Below are positions 53,201 to 62,557 of a DNA stretch of 64,000 nucleotides, piece after piece. Positions within the stretch are counted from its first letter, which is position 1. Every line of letters begins with the position of its first letter. The stretch lies in the NCBI GenBank assembly GCA_013201395.1, contig JABMJD010000002.1, positions 1 through 64,000 of the forward strand, in the 5' to 3' direction. A model generated the notes under the pieces. The model was not told the origin of the DNA and did no database searches. It worked only from the letters and a program-made list of their open reading frames with translations. Position numbers and translations under genes: made by a program. Source of the DNA: Candidatus Syntrophopropionicum ammoniitolerans. Its GTDB lineage: Bacteria > Bacillota > Desulfotomaculia > Desulfotomaculales > Pelotomaculaceae.

Positions 53201-53716
53201 CTCCAGGTAAAAGTTACCCGGTCCAAAAATCTCCCGGTACTCACCCGCCGCCTGTCTGGCCTTTTCCTGGTCTCCGGCTAGTATCTCTGATGCTACCTCT
53301 CCGGCAATACAACCGCTCAAGGCTATTAAACCTTTGCTGTTACCGGCCAGTGTCTTTTTATCCACCCTGGGCTTGTAGTAGAATCCCCTGGTAAATCCCT
53401 GGGAAACCACATTTAGCAGGTTTTGATAACCCTCCTCATTTTCCGCCAGTAAGACCAGGTGATTGAGATTATCATCAATTCGCGGGGTGCGATCCGCCAT
53501 GGTGCGCGGTGCCACATAGACTTCACAACCGAGAATGGGCTTGATCCCGGCATTATTACAGGTCTTATAAAATTCCACCACACCGTGCATGGCACCGTGA
53601 TCCGTTATGGCCAATGCCGGCATCTGCAGTTCACCGGCTCTTTTTACTACCTTTTTAATACGTGCTGCTCCGTCCAAAAGGCTGTACTCAGTATGAACAT
53701 GCAAATGGACAAACAA
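50204..53716 (-). CDS. dnaE: DNA polymerase III subunit alpha
   Basis: 1170 aa from the TTG at 53716, behind GGAGGGGG. The PHP domain starts at once (FVHLHVHTEYSLLDGAARI). The polymerase active site has PDIDIDFC with its Asp residues, preceded by GPGRGSAAGSLVAY. The helix-hairpin-helix and C-terminal OB-fold (VVLGGLIMAMKKTSTRKGD) follow. An ATG seven codons upstream is in frame but lies inside the ribosome site. Confidence 0.95.
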   Translation of the reverse strand: MFVHLHVHTEYSLLDGAARIKKVVKRAGELQMPALAITDHGAMHGVVEFYKTCNNAGIKPILGCEVYVAPRTMADRTPRIDDNLNHLVLLAENEEGYQNLLNVVSQGFTRGFYYKPRVDKKTLAGNSKGLIALSGCIAGEVASEILAGDQEKARQAAGEYREIFGPGNFYLEVQDHGFPEQRIVNRELLKMHREMDIPLVATNDVHYVRREDAANQDVLMAIQTGRCVDDPDRMKFQSEELYLKSAEEMRSLFGDFPRALDNTLDIAERCQVKMEFGRYLLPHYSVPEGYNADTYLEELCYQGIQKIYGGVGGDIKKRMEFELGVIKQMGYSAYFLIVWDFIHFARSKGIPVGPGRGSAAGSLVAYSLGITNIDPLNYGLLFERFLNPERVSMPDIDIDFCYERRGEVIDYVVQKYGLDHVAQIITFGTMAARAAIRDVGRALGMPYSDVDKVAKLVPGELNMTIEKALNDAPELKGLYDQGEEIKKLIDTAVALEGMPRHASTHAAGIVITPEPLTHYIPLYKASDGPVTTQYSMGTVEELGLLKMDMLGLRTLTVISEATRLITGDTGDAFDIDSIPIDDQLTYEMLTKGETAGVFQLESSGMRGILKELKPEVFEDIIALVALYRPGPLGSGMVEDFIKNKHGIKKTSYLHPKLEPILKDTYGVILYQEQVMRISSELAGFSLGEADLLRRAMGKKKPEIIAGLRAQFIEGAISNGIDKSIAGQIFDLMEYFAGYGFNKSHSAAYALVSYQTAYLKANYTLPFMAALLTSVKDNTDKVSAYIEECRRLGIEVLPPDVNESRESFTVAGSKIRFGLAAVKNVGSGAVESIIQSQEKDGIFNDYTDFCRRLDTRSVNRRVLESLIKCGAFDSLGYRRAQLMAAVDSGLSLAQQSQRERENGQLSLLDFLDDSGDSMSIDLPDLKEYPVDQMLALEKETLGLYISGHPLEQYRSVLNRLSTVTAKEAPELPDNGEVVLGGLIMAMKKTSTRKGDPMAILTVEDLTGSIEVVVYPHLYARCRPVLRIDEVIMIRGKVRENGDETKIIGAEISTLDSHLAGELHLKMDNVDAAMLDQLQLIMNSFKGNAPVFLHFENEKRVIRTGEEFYVDLSAPMVERLEELFGRERVRVKRDNNMILRPGPAEEKNYQAAGTKTGDKKAKKDGFFSILDL

Positions 53717-53775
53717 ACAATTAGTACCCCCTCCCAATACCAGACAGCATGATCATGTCCACCACCAAAATTTCT

Positions 53776-54237
53776 TCACACTATATCCACCCATTTGCCG
53801 CCGGTTATAGTCTCCAGCTGATCCATTGTAACCGGCAAAGCCGAACGAGACGTGCCGGCAGCAGCATAAACCACTGGAAAACGATGCATGGAATCATCCA
53901 ACAGAATAGGCACCTCTTCTTCCAAGGCCAGCGGGCAAACACCGCCAACGGGATAGCCGGTAACTCGCCGGACTGTTTTCGGATCAGCCATTTTCACCTT
54001 GGAAACGCCGAGGAGCCTTTTTAATTTGTTGCTTTTGATCTTATTATCGCCGCTGGCCACCACCAAAACCGGATCCCCGTCGGCCATAAATAGTATAGTC
54101 TTGGCGATTTGGCCAACTTCTACACCTAATGCCGCCGCGGCCAGCTCACAAGTGCTGGTGCTCTCATCAAATTGCAATATTTCTAAATCCAGATTAAATT
54201 GATCCAGATACATCCGGACCCTTTCGATAGCATTCAT
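53776..54237 (-). CDS. YbaK/EbsC family aminoacyl-tRNA deacylase-like protein
   Basis: 153 aa. Members hydrolyse mischarged tRNAs such as Cys-tRNA(Pro). Visible features are TCELAAAALGVEVGQIAKTI and the glycine-rich VTGYPVGGVCPLALEE. It lies between trmL and dnaE on the same strand. Confidence 0.88.
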   Translation of the reverse strand: MNAIERVRMYLDQFNLDLEILQFDESTSTCELAAAALGVEVGQIAKTILFMADGDPVLVVASGDNKIKSNKLKRLLGVSKVKMADPKTVRRVTGYPVGGVCPLALEEEVPILLDDSMHRFPVVYAAAGTSRSALPVTMDQLETITGGKWVDIV

Positions 54238-54308
54238 AATTAATCCGCTCCTTTAACCCTGCACTAAAATCATGTTAACTAACACTACACAACATAGGTA
54301 TTTCATGA

Positions 54309-54776
54309 TTATTGCAACCCTGGAAAACCTTGTTGTCTCAACGCCTCGAATAACACAACTGCCACAGAATTAGACAGGTTTAATGATCTGGCTGCACTAA
54401 TCATCGGTATCCGGATTTTAACCCCGGGGCAACCATCCAGTATCTGCTGGGGCAAACCCCTTGTTTCTTTACCAAAAATCAGAAAACCATCCGGGACATA
54501 GGAAACTTCTGTGTGCATCATTGTGGCTTTAGTTGTCGCAAAATAAAATTGTTTCTCCTTATAACGATCGGCAAAATCGGCAAAACTATTATAATAGTTT
54601 ATATCCACCAAATGCCAGTAGTCCAGGCCAGCCCTTTTGAGATACTTATCCGCAGTTGAAAAACCCAGCGGTCTTATTAAATGAAGGGATGCTCCGGTAA
54701 CAGCACAGGTCCGGGCAATGTTTCCAGTATTGGCAGGTATTTCGGGTTCAACCAGCACTATATGCAAAAAGTTCAC
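54309..54776 (-). CDS. trmL: tRNA (cytidine(34)-2'-O)-methyltransferase
   Basis: 155 aa SPOUT methyltransferase of the TrmL type, which modifies the wobble base of tRNA-Leu. Knot motifs are EPEIPANTGNIARTC, LIFGKETRGLP and IPMISAARSLNLSNSVAVV. It overlaps the 3' end of nth by 4 nt (ATGA). Confidence 0.92.
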   Translation of the reverse strand: MNFLHIVLVEPEIPANTGNIARTCAVTGASLHLIRPLGFSTADKYLKRAGLDYWHLVDINYYNSFADFADRYKEKQFYFATTKATMMHTEVSYVPDGFLIFGKETRGLPQQILDGCPGVKIRIPMISAARSLNLSNSVAVVLFEALRQQGFPGLQ

Positions 54777-55423
54777 TTCCCTGATTGATAAAGGCTACAA
54801 TAATCTTTTAAACAACACCTATGGCAGGCCGGCTTGCGGGCCAAACAAATTTCCCGGCCATGAAAAATTAATCTGTGGTGAAAAGGCATCCTTTCATCCG
54901 GCGGCACACACGCTATCAGATCTTTCTCAACCTTTGCCGGCTCACGCTCTGTGGACAATCCCAGCCTGTGAGCTAGACGAAAAACATGTGTATCCACCGG
55001 CAAGGCGCTACCGCCATAAGCCACACCAATAATTACACCGGCTGTTTTTCGGCCTACACCAGGCAACGCCTCCAACTCACTTCTAGTCATGGGCACATGG
55101 CCGCCATGCTGTTTCATTATTTCCCTGGCCGACCCGATAATAAATCTGCTTTTATTGCGATATAAACCACAGCTTTTAATTTCTTTCTCTAGTTCATCCT
55201 GGGTCAGCTGGGCAAAGTCCTGAGGCTGGTTATATTTTTTGAACAGGTCGGCAGTAATTTTGTTCACCTGCTTGTCCGTACACTGAGCCGACAAAATGGC
55301 CGCTACCAACAGTTCAAAGGGGGTGTTAAAAACCAGTGCCGTATCGACTTGCGGATAGCATTTTTTTAATAATTTAATAATTTTGGAAACTTTGTCCTCT
55401 ACTGTACATCTTATGCTGCCTAT
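54773..55423 (-). CDS. nth: Endonuclease III, probably starting at an ATA codon
   Basis: 216 aa as read here. It removes oxidised pyrimidines and cleaves abasic sites. Key elements are the helix-hairpin-helix LPGVGRKTAGVI with the catalytic Lys, VDTHVFR with the catalytic Asp, and a Cys-x6-Cys-x2-Cys-x5-Cys iron-sulfur cluster at the end. The in-frame sequence upstream of residue LVAAILSAQC is family-like back to 55423 (KVSKIIKLLKKCYPQ). The codon there is ATA, with AAAGGAG exactly 8 nt before it. No ATG, GTG or TTG exists for a full-length protein; a TTG at 55309 would remove the first 38 residues. Confidence 0.88.
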   Translation of the reverse strand: MGSIRCTVEDKVSKIIKLLKKCYPQVDTALVFNTPFELLVAAILSAQCTDKQVNKITADLFKKYNQPQDFAQLTQDELEKEIKSCGLYRNKSRFIIGSAREIMKQHGGHVPMTRSELEALPGVGRKTAGVIIGVAYGGSALPVDTHVFRLAHRLGLSTEREPAKVEKDLIACVPPDERMPFHHRLIFHGREICLARKPACHRCCLKDYCSLYQSGK

Positions 55424-55650
55424 GAATAAAACTCCTTTATTTGCGCATCCTTAATAAAATGAAACTGAAACCTGTTTTCACTACTAGTTACAAATACTAT
55501 TCTATATTCAATATTTTTTCAAACTCCTGTTTTACCTTTTGCTAATAAAGCACTTATTTCTGGGCAATAATAAAAAAAGCATGGTCATAGTTCAATTATA
55601 CCATGATTTTTTGGTTGATCATCTCTTCTTATATTAAAGGAGGACAACTA

Positions 55651-56373
55651 ATGTCTGCACTATCTCTTTTGTTTTTTTCGGCTTTAATACTTATAGTAGC
55701 GGGTGTTTTTTTATGGTCTTTTAGACGTAACCGTGCAGCTAAAATTGTTGACCCACCCCAACCATTATTCATCGAAGAAACAGCAGAGGAACTAGGGATC
55801 GATGTCCCTACAACAGCAAAACAACAGCCTTCTATGACAGAGGATATTTATCTGCCGCACAATTATGGGGTGGACCGGATGGTCCTTCTCGCTCGCGACC
55901 CGCACTGGCTGTTCGCCTACTGGGAAGTCACTGCCACAAAACAAGAAGAGTTTACAGGCATATACGGTAAAGAAGCATGGCTTTCCACCAGCCCCGTTTT
56001 AAGAATTTACGATGTTACCGGTGTCGATTTCAACGGCAATAATGCCCTCAACTATTTTGATTATCATATGGAGGACAATGTTGATAGCTGGCACATTGAG
56101 GTAGGTGAACCCGACCGTTCATTTTGCGTGGATCTGGGACGTATGTTTCCCGATGGCCGTTTTATCACCTTACTCCGCTCTAATACAGTCACCACCCCAC
56201 GTGCTTCCCTCTCTGACTGCCTGGACGAAGAATGGATGTGGATTGAGGGGCTGTACCAATCTATCGGTAAAGTCAGGTATGGCACTAGTTCCCCGCTTAT
56301 TATTGAGGAGCTGGCCCTAAGAAAAGGTGTACTGCCACTTGGGATCAGCTCCCCAGGGAATTGGCACGCTTAA
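55651..56373 (+). CDS. Membrane-anchored DUF4912 protein
   Basis: 240 aa. An N-terminal membrane helix (LSLLFFSALILIVAGVFLW) is followed by a basic stop-transfer (FRRNR) and a soluble domain. The DUF4912 block is clear: DRMVLLARDPHWLFAYWEVT. This domain occurs beside GH57 and glucan enzymes and may bind a carbohydrate. I chose the ATG at 55651 with AAAGGAGG before it. It lies 20 bp upstream of the GH57 gene. Confidence 0.85.
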   Translation: MSALSLLFFSALILIVAGVFLWSFRRNRAAKIVDPPQPLFIEETAEELGIDVPTTAKQQPSMTEDIYLPHNYGVDRMVLLARDPHWLFAYWEVTATKQEEFTGIYGKEAWLSTSPVLRIYDVTGVDFNGNNALNYFDYHMEDNVDSWHIEVGEPDRSFCVDLGRMFPDGRFITLLRSNTVTTPRASLSDCLDEEWMWIEGLYQSIGKVRYGTSSPLIIEELALRKGVLPLGISSPGNWHA

Positions 56374-56393
56374 TAAATGAAAGGAGCCCCTTA

Positions 56394-58007
56394 ATGTCAA
56401 AAGGATACCTTTGTTTGGTATTGCATGCGCACTTACCATATGTACGTCACCCGGAACATGAAGATTTTCTAGAAGAAAAATGGCTATATGAAGCTATTAC
56501 TGAAACATATATTCCTTTGATCCAGGCTTTTGACCGGCTGTTGGCAGACAATGTGGATTTTCGGCTGACTATAAGCCTGTCTCCACCTTTGATCTCCATG
56601 CTCGTGGACCCACTGCTGCAGGATCGCTATATCAACCATTTAACAAAACTACTTGAACTAGCGGACAAGGAGGAGGGGCGCACCTATGGTAGCCCCTTCC
56701 ATGAAACTGCCTTAATGTATAAAAAACGCCTCCGGGAAGCTATGCATATTTTTTGTGATCAATATGACCGTAATTTGGTTAACGCCTTCAAAAAATTCCA
56801 GGACAACGGAAGGCTGGAAATTATCACTTGCGCCGCCACCCATGGATACCTGCCTTTTATGATGCTGCATCCGGAGGCTGTAAATGCCCAGGTAAAAGCG
56901 GCAGTGGATCTTTATACCCGTCACCTGGGTGCACCGCCGCAAGGTATTTGGCTACCGGAATGTGCTTATGCCCCCGGAATAGATGAAATCCTGAAAAATA
57001 ACGGCCTGCAGTATTTTTTTACTGATGCTCATGGTGTACTTTACGCCTCCCACCGGCCCCGTTTTGGGATTTTCGCCCCTATATACTGCCCTTCCGGGGT
57101 AGCAGCATTTGGCCGGGACATCGAATCCTCAAAACAGGTCTGGAGCAGCCAGGAAGGTTATCCCGGTGATTATGAATACAGGGAATTTTACAGAGATATC
57201 GGTCATGATCTGGATCTAGATTACATTAAACCTTATATCCACCCAGATGGCTTACGAACACATACCGGTTTGAAATATTATAAAATAACCGGGAAGGTTG
57301 AGTTGGGACAGAAAGAACCCTATTCCCCCCAACGGGCTGAAGAAAAAGCGGCAGAACATGCCGGCAACTTTATGTTTAACCGCCAACATCAAATACTGCA
57401 CCTGGCCCGTATGATGGATCGGCCACCAATCATTGTTGCCCCTTATGACGCCGAACTTTTTGGTCACTGGTGGTATGAAGGTCCCCGCTGGCTGGAATAT
57501 TTGATGAGAAAAATAGCTTTTGATCAAGATACTATTGGGTTAATCACCCCGGGTGATTACCTGAAAAGATTTACCTGTAACCAGGTAGCGATACCCTGCA
57601 CCTCCAGTTGGGGGAATAAGGGTTATCATGAGGTTTGGCTATGTGGAGCCAATGATTGGATTTATAGACACCTGCATATGGCTGCCGATATGATGATTGC
57701 AATGGCTAATCGCTGGGGAAACAACGCCGGGGGTATACTTCACAGGGCCCTAAACCAGGCAGCGCGAGAGTTGATGCTGGCCCAAAGTAGCGACTGGGCC
57801 TTCATTATGAGTACCGGTACCATGGTTGAATACGCAGTAAAGAGAACTAAAACCCATCTTAACAACTTCCTCCGCCTGCATGATGAAATAGAAGGCAACA
57901 GGATTGATGAGGGTTGGTTAAAAGATTTAGAATATCGAAACAATATTTTTCCGGATATGAATTTTAATTGGTATCGATCCCTTGTACCGAAAGAAAAAGC
58001 AGTCTAG
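56394..58007 (+). CDS. GH57 family 1,4-alpha-glucan branching enzyme-like protein
   Basis: 537 aa. The GH57 start LVLHAHLPYVRHPE is followed by the nucleophile block WLPECAYAPG (Glu) and the acid block PYDAELFGHWWYEGP (Asp). A C-terminal helical DUF1957-type domain with GNKGYHEVWL follows. This set of blocks is that of branching enzymes rather than amylases. It probably branches a cytoplasmic alpha-glucan made by the GT4 enzyme at 61223-62470. The ATG at 56394 has AAAGGAG before it. Confidence 0.9.
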   Translation: MSKGYLCLVLHAHLPYVRHPEHEDFLEEKWLYEAITETYIPLIQAFDRLLADNVDFRLTISLSPPLISMLVDPLLQDRYINHLTKLLELADKEEGRTYGSPFHETALMYKKRLREAMHIFCDQYDRNLVNAFKKFQDNGRLEIITCAATHGYLPFMMLHPEAVNAQVKAAVDLYTRHLGAPPQGIWLPECAYAPGIDEILKNNGLQYFFTDAHGVLYASHRPRFGIFAPIYCPSGVAAFGRDIESSKQVWSSQEGYPGDYEYREFYRDIGHDLDLDYIKPYIHPDGLRTHTGLKYYKITGKVELGQKEPYSPQRAEEKAAEHAGNFMFNRQHQILHLARMMDRPPIIVAPYDAELFGHWWYEGPRWLEYLMRKIAFDQDTIGLITPGDYLKRFTCNQVAIPCTSSWGNKGYHEVWLCGANDWIYRHLHMAADMMIAMANRWGNNAGGILHRALNQAARELMLAQSSDWAFIMSTGTMVEYAVKRTKTHLNNFLRLHDEIEGNRIDEGWLKDLEYRNNIFPDMNFNWYRSLVPKEKAV

Positions 58008-58156
58008 CAACAAGTGCCTTTCAATACAACATTTTTTTAAAACCCTTATAACAAAGGGTTTTGTTTTTTATGTTTTTATTGGCATCATTTACATCTTGAA
58101 CCCTCAACCGGACATATAGTAATCTGGGTCTAATACTAATAGAAAGGAGCGATTTT

Positions 58157-58582
58157 ATGCGTAGGTCTTTATTACTTGTGGTATTTACCATTATTTTGTC
58201 ACTGGTTCTTTCTACAGTAGCCCTGGCCCACCAACCAAATAGGGTTGTTTTCCATGGTAACAACCAAAGTGGATCTGTCAGCTTTGGTGACCACGGTTTT
58301 GCCTGGTACCATTCTAATCCCGATCAAAATGCCAACATTTCCATCTCCGACCACTGGTATTCTCATTCTCACAATAAAATTAGTAAGCCCTATAAGGACG
58401 GGAAATTTAAACACCATTTGCAACAGCCATGGAATCAAAAATATGAACGTTATTTCTATGTAGACGATAATGGTGTCAGTCATTATTTTTACCTTGATCC
58501 GGATCGGAATTATGATGTAGTTAGTTATAAGGATAAAAACGGCACGACCCAATATTATTTCAAAGCCACAGGTTGGAAATAA
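58157..58582 (+). CDS. Secreted His-rich protein, unknown function
   Basis: 141 aa with a clear signal peptide (RRSLLLVVFTIILSLVLSTV, cut after ALA). The mature part has many His and aromatic residues (FAWYHSN, HWYSHSHNK, FKHHLQQPW), which could bind metal. There is no Cys. It has a strong AGAAAGGAG site and a terminator behind it. I do not recognise the family. Confidence 0.72.
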   Translation: MRRSLLLVVFTIILSLVLSTVALAHQPNRVVFHGNNQSGSVSFGDHGFAWYHSNPDQNANISISDHWYSHSHNKISKPYKDGKFKHHLQQPWNQKYERYFYVDDNGVSHYFYLDPDRNYDVVSYKDKNGTTQYYFKATGWK

Positions 58583-58606
58583 TATATACCATCAGGCAAC
58601 AATAGC

Positions 58607-58642
58607 AAGGAGCTGTCCATGTAATGGGATAGCTCCTTTTTT
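58607..58642 (+). terminator. Rho-independent terminator
   Basis: AAGGAGCTGTCC, loop, GGGATAGCTCCTT and TTTTT. It ends the secreted-protein gene. Confidence 0.88.
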
Positions 58643-58720
58643 AATCATAATTTATAAAACCTGATTGTTTTTCTAGAATAATTTCAAATAAAGTGTCCAT
58701 GTTCCTAATTTTTTAAAAAC

Positions 58721-61195
58721 TTAGCCGCTTTTTGATCCGGCTATTTCGTTTATCTTCTTAATATACATATCGGTTAGCGACTCGGCTATTTCCATTGTGC
58801 TGCCTTCACTAAAAACACGACACACCGGTTCGTCAGGATCAGGTAGTACCAATGCCCACCCGTCCGGATGATAAATTTTAATACCATCTAGTGTTTCAAA
58901 CCGGCTGGCCGGGGGATCCTGAACCAGACACCTGATTACCTTTCCTTTGGTTTCCCATGGTACGGCTACATCCTGGCTGTCCATAAAAAACAATGGTATT
59001 TCATCTACCAGTTCAGACAATTTTATTTTATGTTCAGCCAAACAATCCAATATATTCACCAGGGCCGACAAGGCGTCAAAATGGAGGAAAAATTGCGATA
59101 TACCCTCAGGCGCCGCTTCCTGGGTCAATACCTTATCCAAAAAATCCTGGATAGCTGATTTTGTTCGCACTACCTTGCCCCGGTATTGTTCAGCCAGGGA
59201 TTCAATGACCATTGGTGCGGTCACAGGCACAACCACAGAACCGACCTGCCCCTTGAGAATAATAAGCGATATCAAAGCAGTAAACAGGTTATCCTGGATC
59301 ACCCGGCCTTTTTCGTCTATTAGGACCAGGCGATCTGCATTTGGCTCCAGTATTGCACCCATATCTGCGCCGCTTTCAATTACCGCCTCAGATAGGGCCG
59401 GTAGGGCTTCCTGGCAAAGATCCCAACTGCAAAACCCCTTAACTCCCGTTAGAGAAAAATCCTCAACGGCAAAACCTAACTTATCACGCAAATTGTTAAC
59501 ATATGCAGCTAGATTTGACTGATCATAACTGAGGAGCAATTTGAATCCGGCCCGCCTTATAGACTCACCATTCTGCCCGGCACAAGTCGCCGCTGTGTAT
59601 TGATGATAAATATCACTAACAATCTTTGGCGGGTGCAATCTATCGGCTTCGGAGCGGGGAAAGTCCTCCCTGGCCAGGGCATTTTCAACCTTGCGCTCGA
59701 TAGCCCGGGAAATATTGCCGCCCCGGGAGTTCATAAACACCAAAACCAGCTTATCCCGTGTATGTGGCGAGACCTTAACATGTATGCCACCGTCGCAGTC
59801 AAGGGCACGCACTGCATAGCGGCTTTCCGGGGTAATACTGTCGCCCAGGTCCAGCACCTTTGCTCCCACCGACTGGACACCGCTGATCAATGCTTCTTTG
59901 ATCATAGTTGAGGCTGTATAGCTATCACTGCTGATACTAATACGTGAAGCCGGGCCATTAACCGAACCAAAGGCTGCACCCAGCCTAACTGCTTTTTCAG
60001 GTGTGATTTCCACATTAACTAAACCTGAAATGCCCTCAAAACCAAATATTTTTTTCGGGGAAGCAGTGCCCCAAATAATGCTGCGATGTACTGTTGTACC
60101 CGGCTCCACTAGTTTGTGGGGCCATAGTTTTACATCCGGTTTCAGCTGACTGCTTTCACGAATAATTGAATCCTCACCGACCACAGCCCCTTCATAAATA
60201 CCTGCCCTGGCCTGTACCTGAACCCTGCTGCCGACAACTGCGCCACGCAAGGCAGCACCTTTTCCTACAAAAACATTGTCCCAAATGACGCTCCTCTTTA
60301 TGGAAGCCCCCCGCTGTATAAGACAACCACTTCCCAAAAGGGAATAGGGTTCTATTACCGCACCATCCCCAATCTGGCTGTTTGCACCAATCACAACCGG
60401 CCCTTTCACGATAGCGGACCCATCGATAGAGGCCCCTTCCTCCAGCCAGACCTGGGGAGCCACCTCTTTCCCGGGCATTTTTATTTTAACCTTATTTGAG
60501 AGTATATCTTGATGTGCTTCCAGATATTGTTGCAGGTTGCCGATGTCACACCAGTAGCCTGGCAGAACCAGGCCGTAAAGTGGCTTTTTCTCCCGGAGCA
60601 AAAGGGGGAATAAATCCTTACTAAAATCAAATTTTTGGCCGGGAGCAAAGTAATCAAGGGCCTCCGGTTCCAGAACATAAATCCCGGTGTTTACTGTGTC
60701 GCTAAATACCTCCCCCCAACCCGGCTTTTCTAAGAACTGGGTCACCCTGCCGTCTTCCGCTGTTATCACCACTCCATATTCCAGTGGACAATCAACCCTG
60801 GTAAGAACCAACGTTGCTATGGCACCCTGTTCCTTATGAAACTCTACTGCCCTGGACAATTCCAGATCGGTGAGAGCATCGCCGCTAATCACCATAAAGG
60901 TTTCGTCCAAAAATGCAGCCGCATTTTTTACGCTTCCCGCCGTACCAAGGGGTGAATCCTCAACAAAATAATGCAGGTTAACATCGTGTTCGGCCCCATC
61001 GCCGAAATGATCCCGAATTGCCTCGGGCATATACTGCAACGTCACCCCAATATCATTGAAGCCATGCTCCTGCAACAAGGCAATGATATGACTCATAATT
61101 GGTTTGTTCAAAACAGGCACCATTGGCTTTGGTCTACCACAAGTCAAAGGCCGTAAACGGGATCCCTCACCGCCGGCCATAATAATAGCCTTCAT
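58721..61195 (-). CDS. Nucleotidyltransferase / phosphomannomutase-like fusion protein
   Basis: 824 aa. The N-terminal sugar-phosphate nucleotidyltransferase (about 1-235) has [20 protein letters not shown] and the SGDALTDL metal site. Left-handed beta-helix repeats (about 250-350) have the hexapeptide look ([12 protein letters not shown]). The C-terminal part (about 375-824) resembles a phosphohexomutase but lacks its phosphoserine loop (the region reads [11 protein letters not shown]), and the metal loop has become EPNADR. The family is annotated as mannose-1-phosphate guanylyltransferase/phosphomannomutase. The second activity is doubtful here. Confidence 0.88.
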   Translation of the reverse strand: MKAIIMAGGEGSRLRPLTCGRPKPMVPVLNKPIMSHIIALLQEHGFNDIGVTLQYMPEAIRDHFGDGAEHDVNLHYFVEDSPLGTAGSVKNAAAFLDETFMVISGDALTDLELSRAVEFHKEQGAIATLVLTRVDCPLEYGVVITAEDGRVTQFLEKPGWGEVFSDTVNTGIYVLEPEALDYFAPGQKFDFSKDLFPLLLREKKPLYGLVLPGYWCDIGNLQQYLEAHQDILSNKVKIKMPGKEVAPQVWLEEGASIDGSAIVKGPVVIGANSQIGDGAVIEPYSLLGSGCLIQRGASIKRSVIWDNVFVGKGAALRGAVVGSRVQVQARAGIYEGAVVGEDSIIRESSQLKPDVKLWPHKLVEPGTTVHRSIIWGTASPKKIFGFEGISGLVNVEITPEKAVRLGAAFGSVNGPASRISISSDSYTASTMIKEALISGVQSVGAKVLDLGDSITPESRYAVRALDCDGGIHVKVSPHTRDKLVLVFMNSRGGNISRAIERKVENALAREDFPRSEADRLHPPKIVSDIYHQYTAATCAGQNGESIRRAGFKLLLSYDQSNLAAYVNNLRDKLGFAVEDFSLTGVKGFCSWDLCQEALPALSEAVIESGADMGAILEPNADRLVLIDEKGRVIQDNLFTALISLIILKGQVGSVVVPVTAPMVIESLAEQYRGKVVRTKSAIQDFLDKVLTQEAAPEGISQFFLHFDALSALVNILDCLAEHKIKLSELVDEIPLFFMDSQDVAVPWETKGKVIRCLVQDPPASRFETLDGIKIYHPDGWALVLPDPDEPVCRVFSEGSTMEIAESLTDMYIKKINEIAGSKSG

Positions 61196-61222
61196 ACTGA
61201 AACCTCCGTCATATAATTAATA

Positions 61223-62470
61223 CTAGGAATACCTGGTCAGCATGCGGTTGAAGCGCCCAAAAAAGGTAGATTGCTTTTCCGGCATCTCCCACATAGTGGT
61301 TCTGTTTGCTTGCAATACCTCCTTATAGACTGCAATCGTCTGACGGGCGATACCTTCCCAGTTAAATTCATCCACAACCCTCTTATAGGCGTTTTCTTTC
61401 AGTTTTTCCCCCAATTCAGGCTTCTTAAGGAGGGTGAGGATATTACGGGCCAGAGAATGACTATTGCCGGTGCGTACCTTTAGCCCATCGATGCCTTGCC
61501 TGACGGTTTCGCTAATGCCCCCGCAATCAGAGACAACAACCGGGGTCCCCGCAGCCATAGCCTCCAGGACCACAATACCGAAGGGCTCGTACAAGCTGGG
61601 GAATACCGCCACATCAGACCAACTATATAAACTATTCCGGACATCATCATTGATATAACCGGTAAAATATACCCTATTAGCTATCCCCAGCAGTTCGGCC
61701 TGTTGTTTCAAGGTGTCCAGGTAGGGTCCCTTACCGGCGATAACAAACTTCGTCTGGGGATGATTTGCTAATATTTCCGGTGCGGCATCGAGCAAAATCT
61801 GCACGCCCTTTTCTTTAACCAACCTGCCCACATAAAAGATGATTTTTTCATCAGGAGCAGCGTAAAAACTGCGGCTGGCCTTATCACTCCTGGCTTGGAA
61901 ATTGGCTACATTAACGCCATTGGGGATTATGGCCACCTTATCCTGAGGTAATTGGAAAACGTGCTTGATTTCACCTTCCATGTATTGGCTACAGCAAATC
62001 ACCTTCCAGGCTTCATATGTAAGCCACCACTCAATATCGCTGATATGTCTTTGTACATCATTGTGCAGCCCATAGTTGCGGCCATATTCGGTAGCATGAA
62101 TGGTGACAACCAGGGGCAACCGCCCAGCATGTTTAACGGCCCTGGCCGCATAGGCCACCAGCCAGTCATGGGCATGAATAATATCAAAACGGCGCACGTC
62201 GCTGAGCAAAGGGATGATCCTTTCCAGCAGAGCAACGTTAAATTGTGCCACCCAGGTGACAAAGTCTGGGGACGAAACTTGATAGGGCTCCACCCTATAA
62301 ACCTTAACCCCGTTCACTTCTTCAAAAGACGGGGCCCCTTTTTCACCTGCTGTGATCAGGTGTACTTCCACCCCCTGAGCTGGGTAGGCGTTTGTCAAAT
62401 CGTACACATGCTGGGCCAGACCACCAACACTTTTGGGCGGATATTCCCAGGATAACATTAGGACTTTCAT
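61223..62470 (-). CDS. GT4 family glycosyltransferase, glycogen synthase-like
   Basis: 415 aa GT-B enzyme. The opening WEYPPKSVGGLAQHVYDL and the C-terminal E-x7-E (PFGIVVLEAMAAGTPVV) are typical of GT4. VGRLVKEKGVQ lies between. It most likely elongates an alpha-glucan from a nucleotide sugar. It is 27 bp downstream of nothing else but directly upstream of the nucleotidyltransferase fusion gene on the same strand, probably one operon. Confidence 0.9.
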   Translation of the reverse strand: MKVLMLSWEYPPKSVGGLAQHVYDLTNAYPAQGVEVHLITAGEKGAPSFEEVNGVKVYRVEPYQVSSPDFVTWVAQFNVALLERIIPLLSDVRRFDIIHAHDWLVAYAARAVKHAGRLPLVVTIHATEYGRNYGLHNDVQRHISDIEWWLTYEAWKVICCSQYMEGEIKHVFQLPQDKVAIIPNGVNVANFQARSDKASRSFYAAPDEKIIFYVGRLVKEKGVQILLDAAPEILANHPQTKFVIAGKGPYLDTLKQQAELLGIANRVYFTGYINDDVRNSLYSWSDVAVFPSLYEPFGIVVLEAMAAGTPVVVSDCGGISETVRQGIDGLKVRTGNSHSLARNILTLLKKPELGEKLKENAYKRVVDEFNWEGIARQTIAVYKEVLQANRTTMWEMPEKQSTFFGRFNRMLTRYS

Positions 62471-62557
62471 TTGACGGCCTCCTATTCATTTATAATCATG
62501 CAATTAACAATAGCAAAAATCCCCACCGGGTAATGGCAGGGATTGTTCATTTTAATA

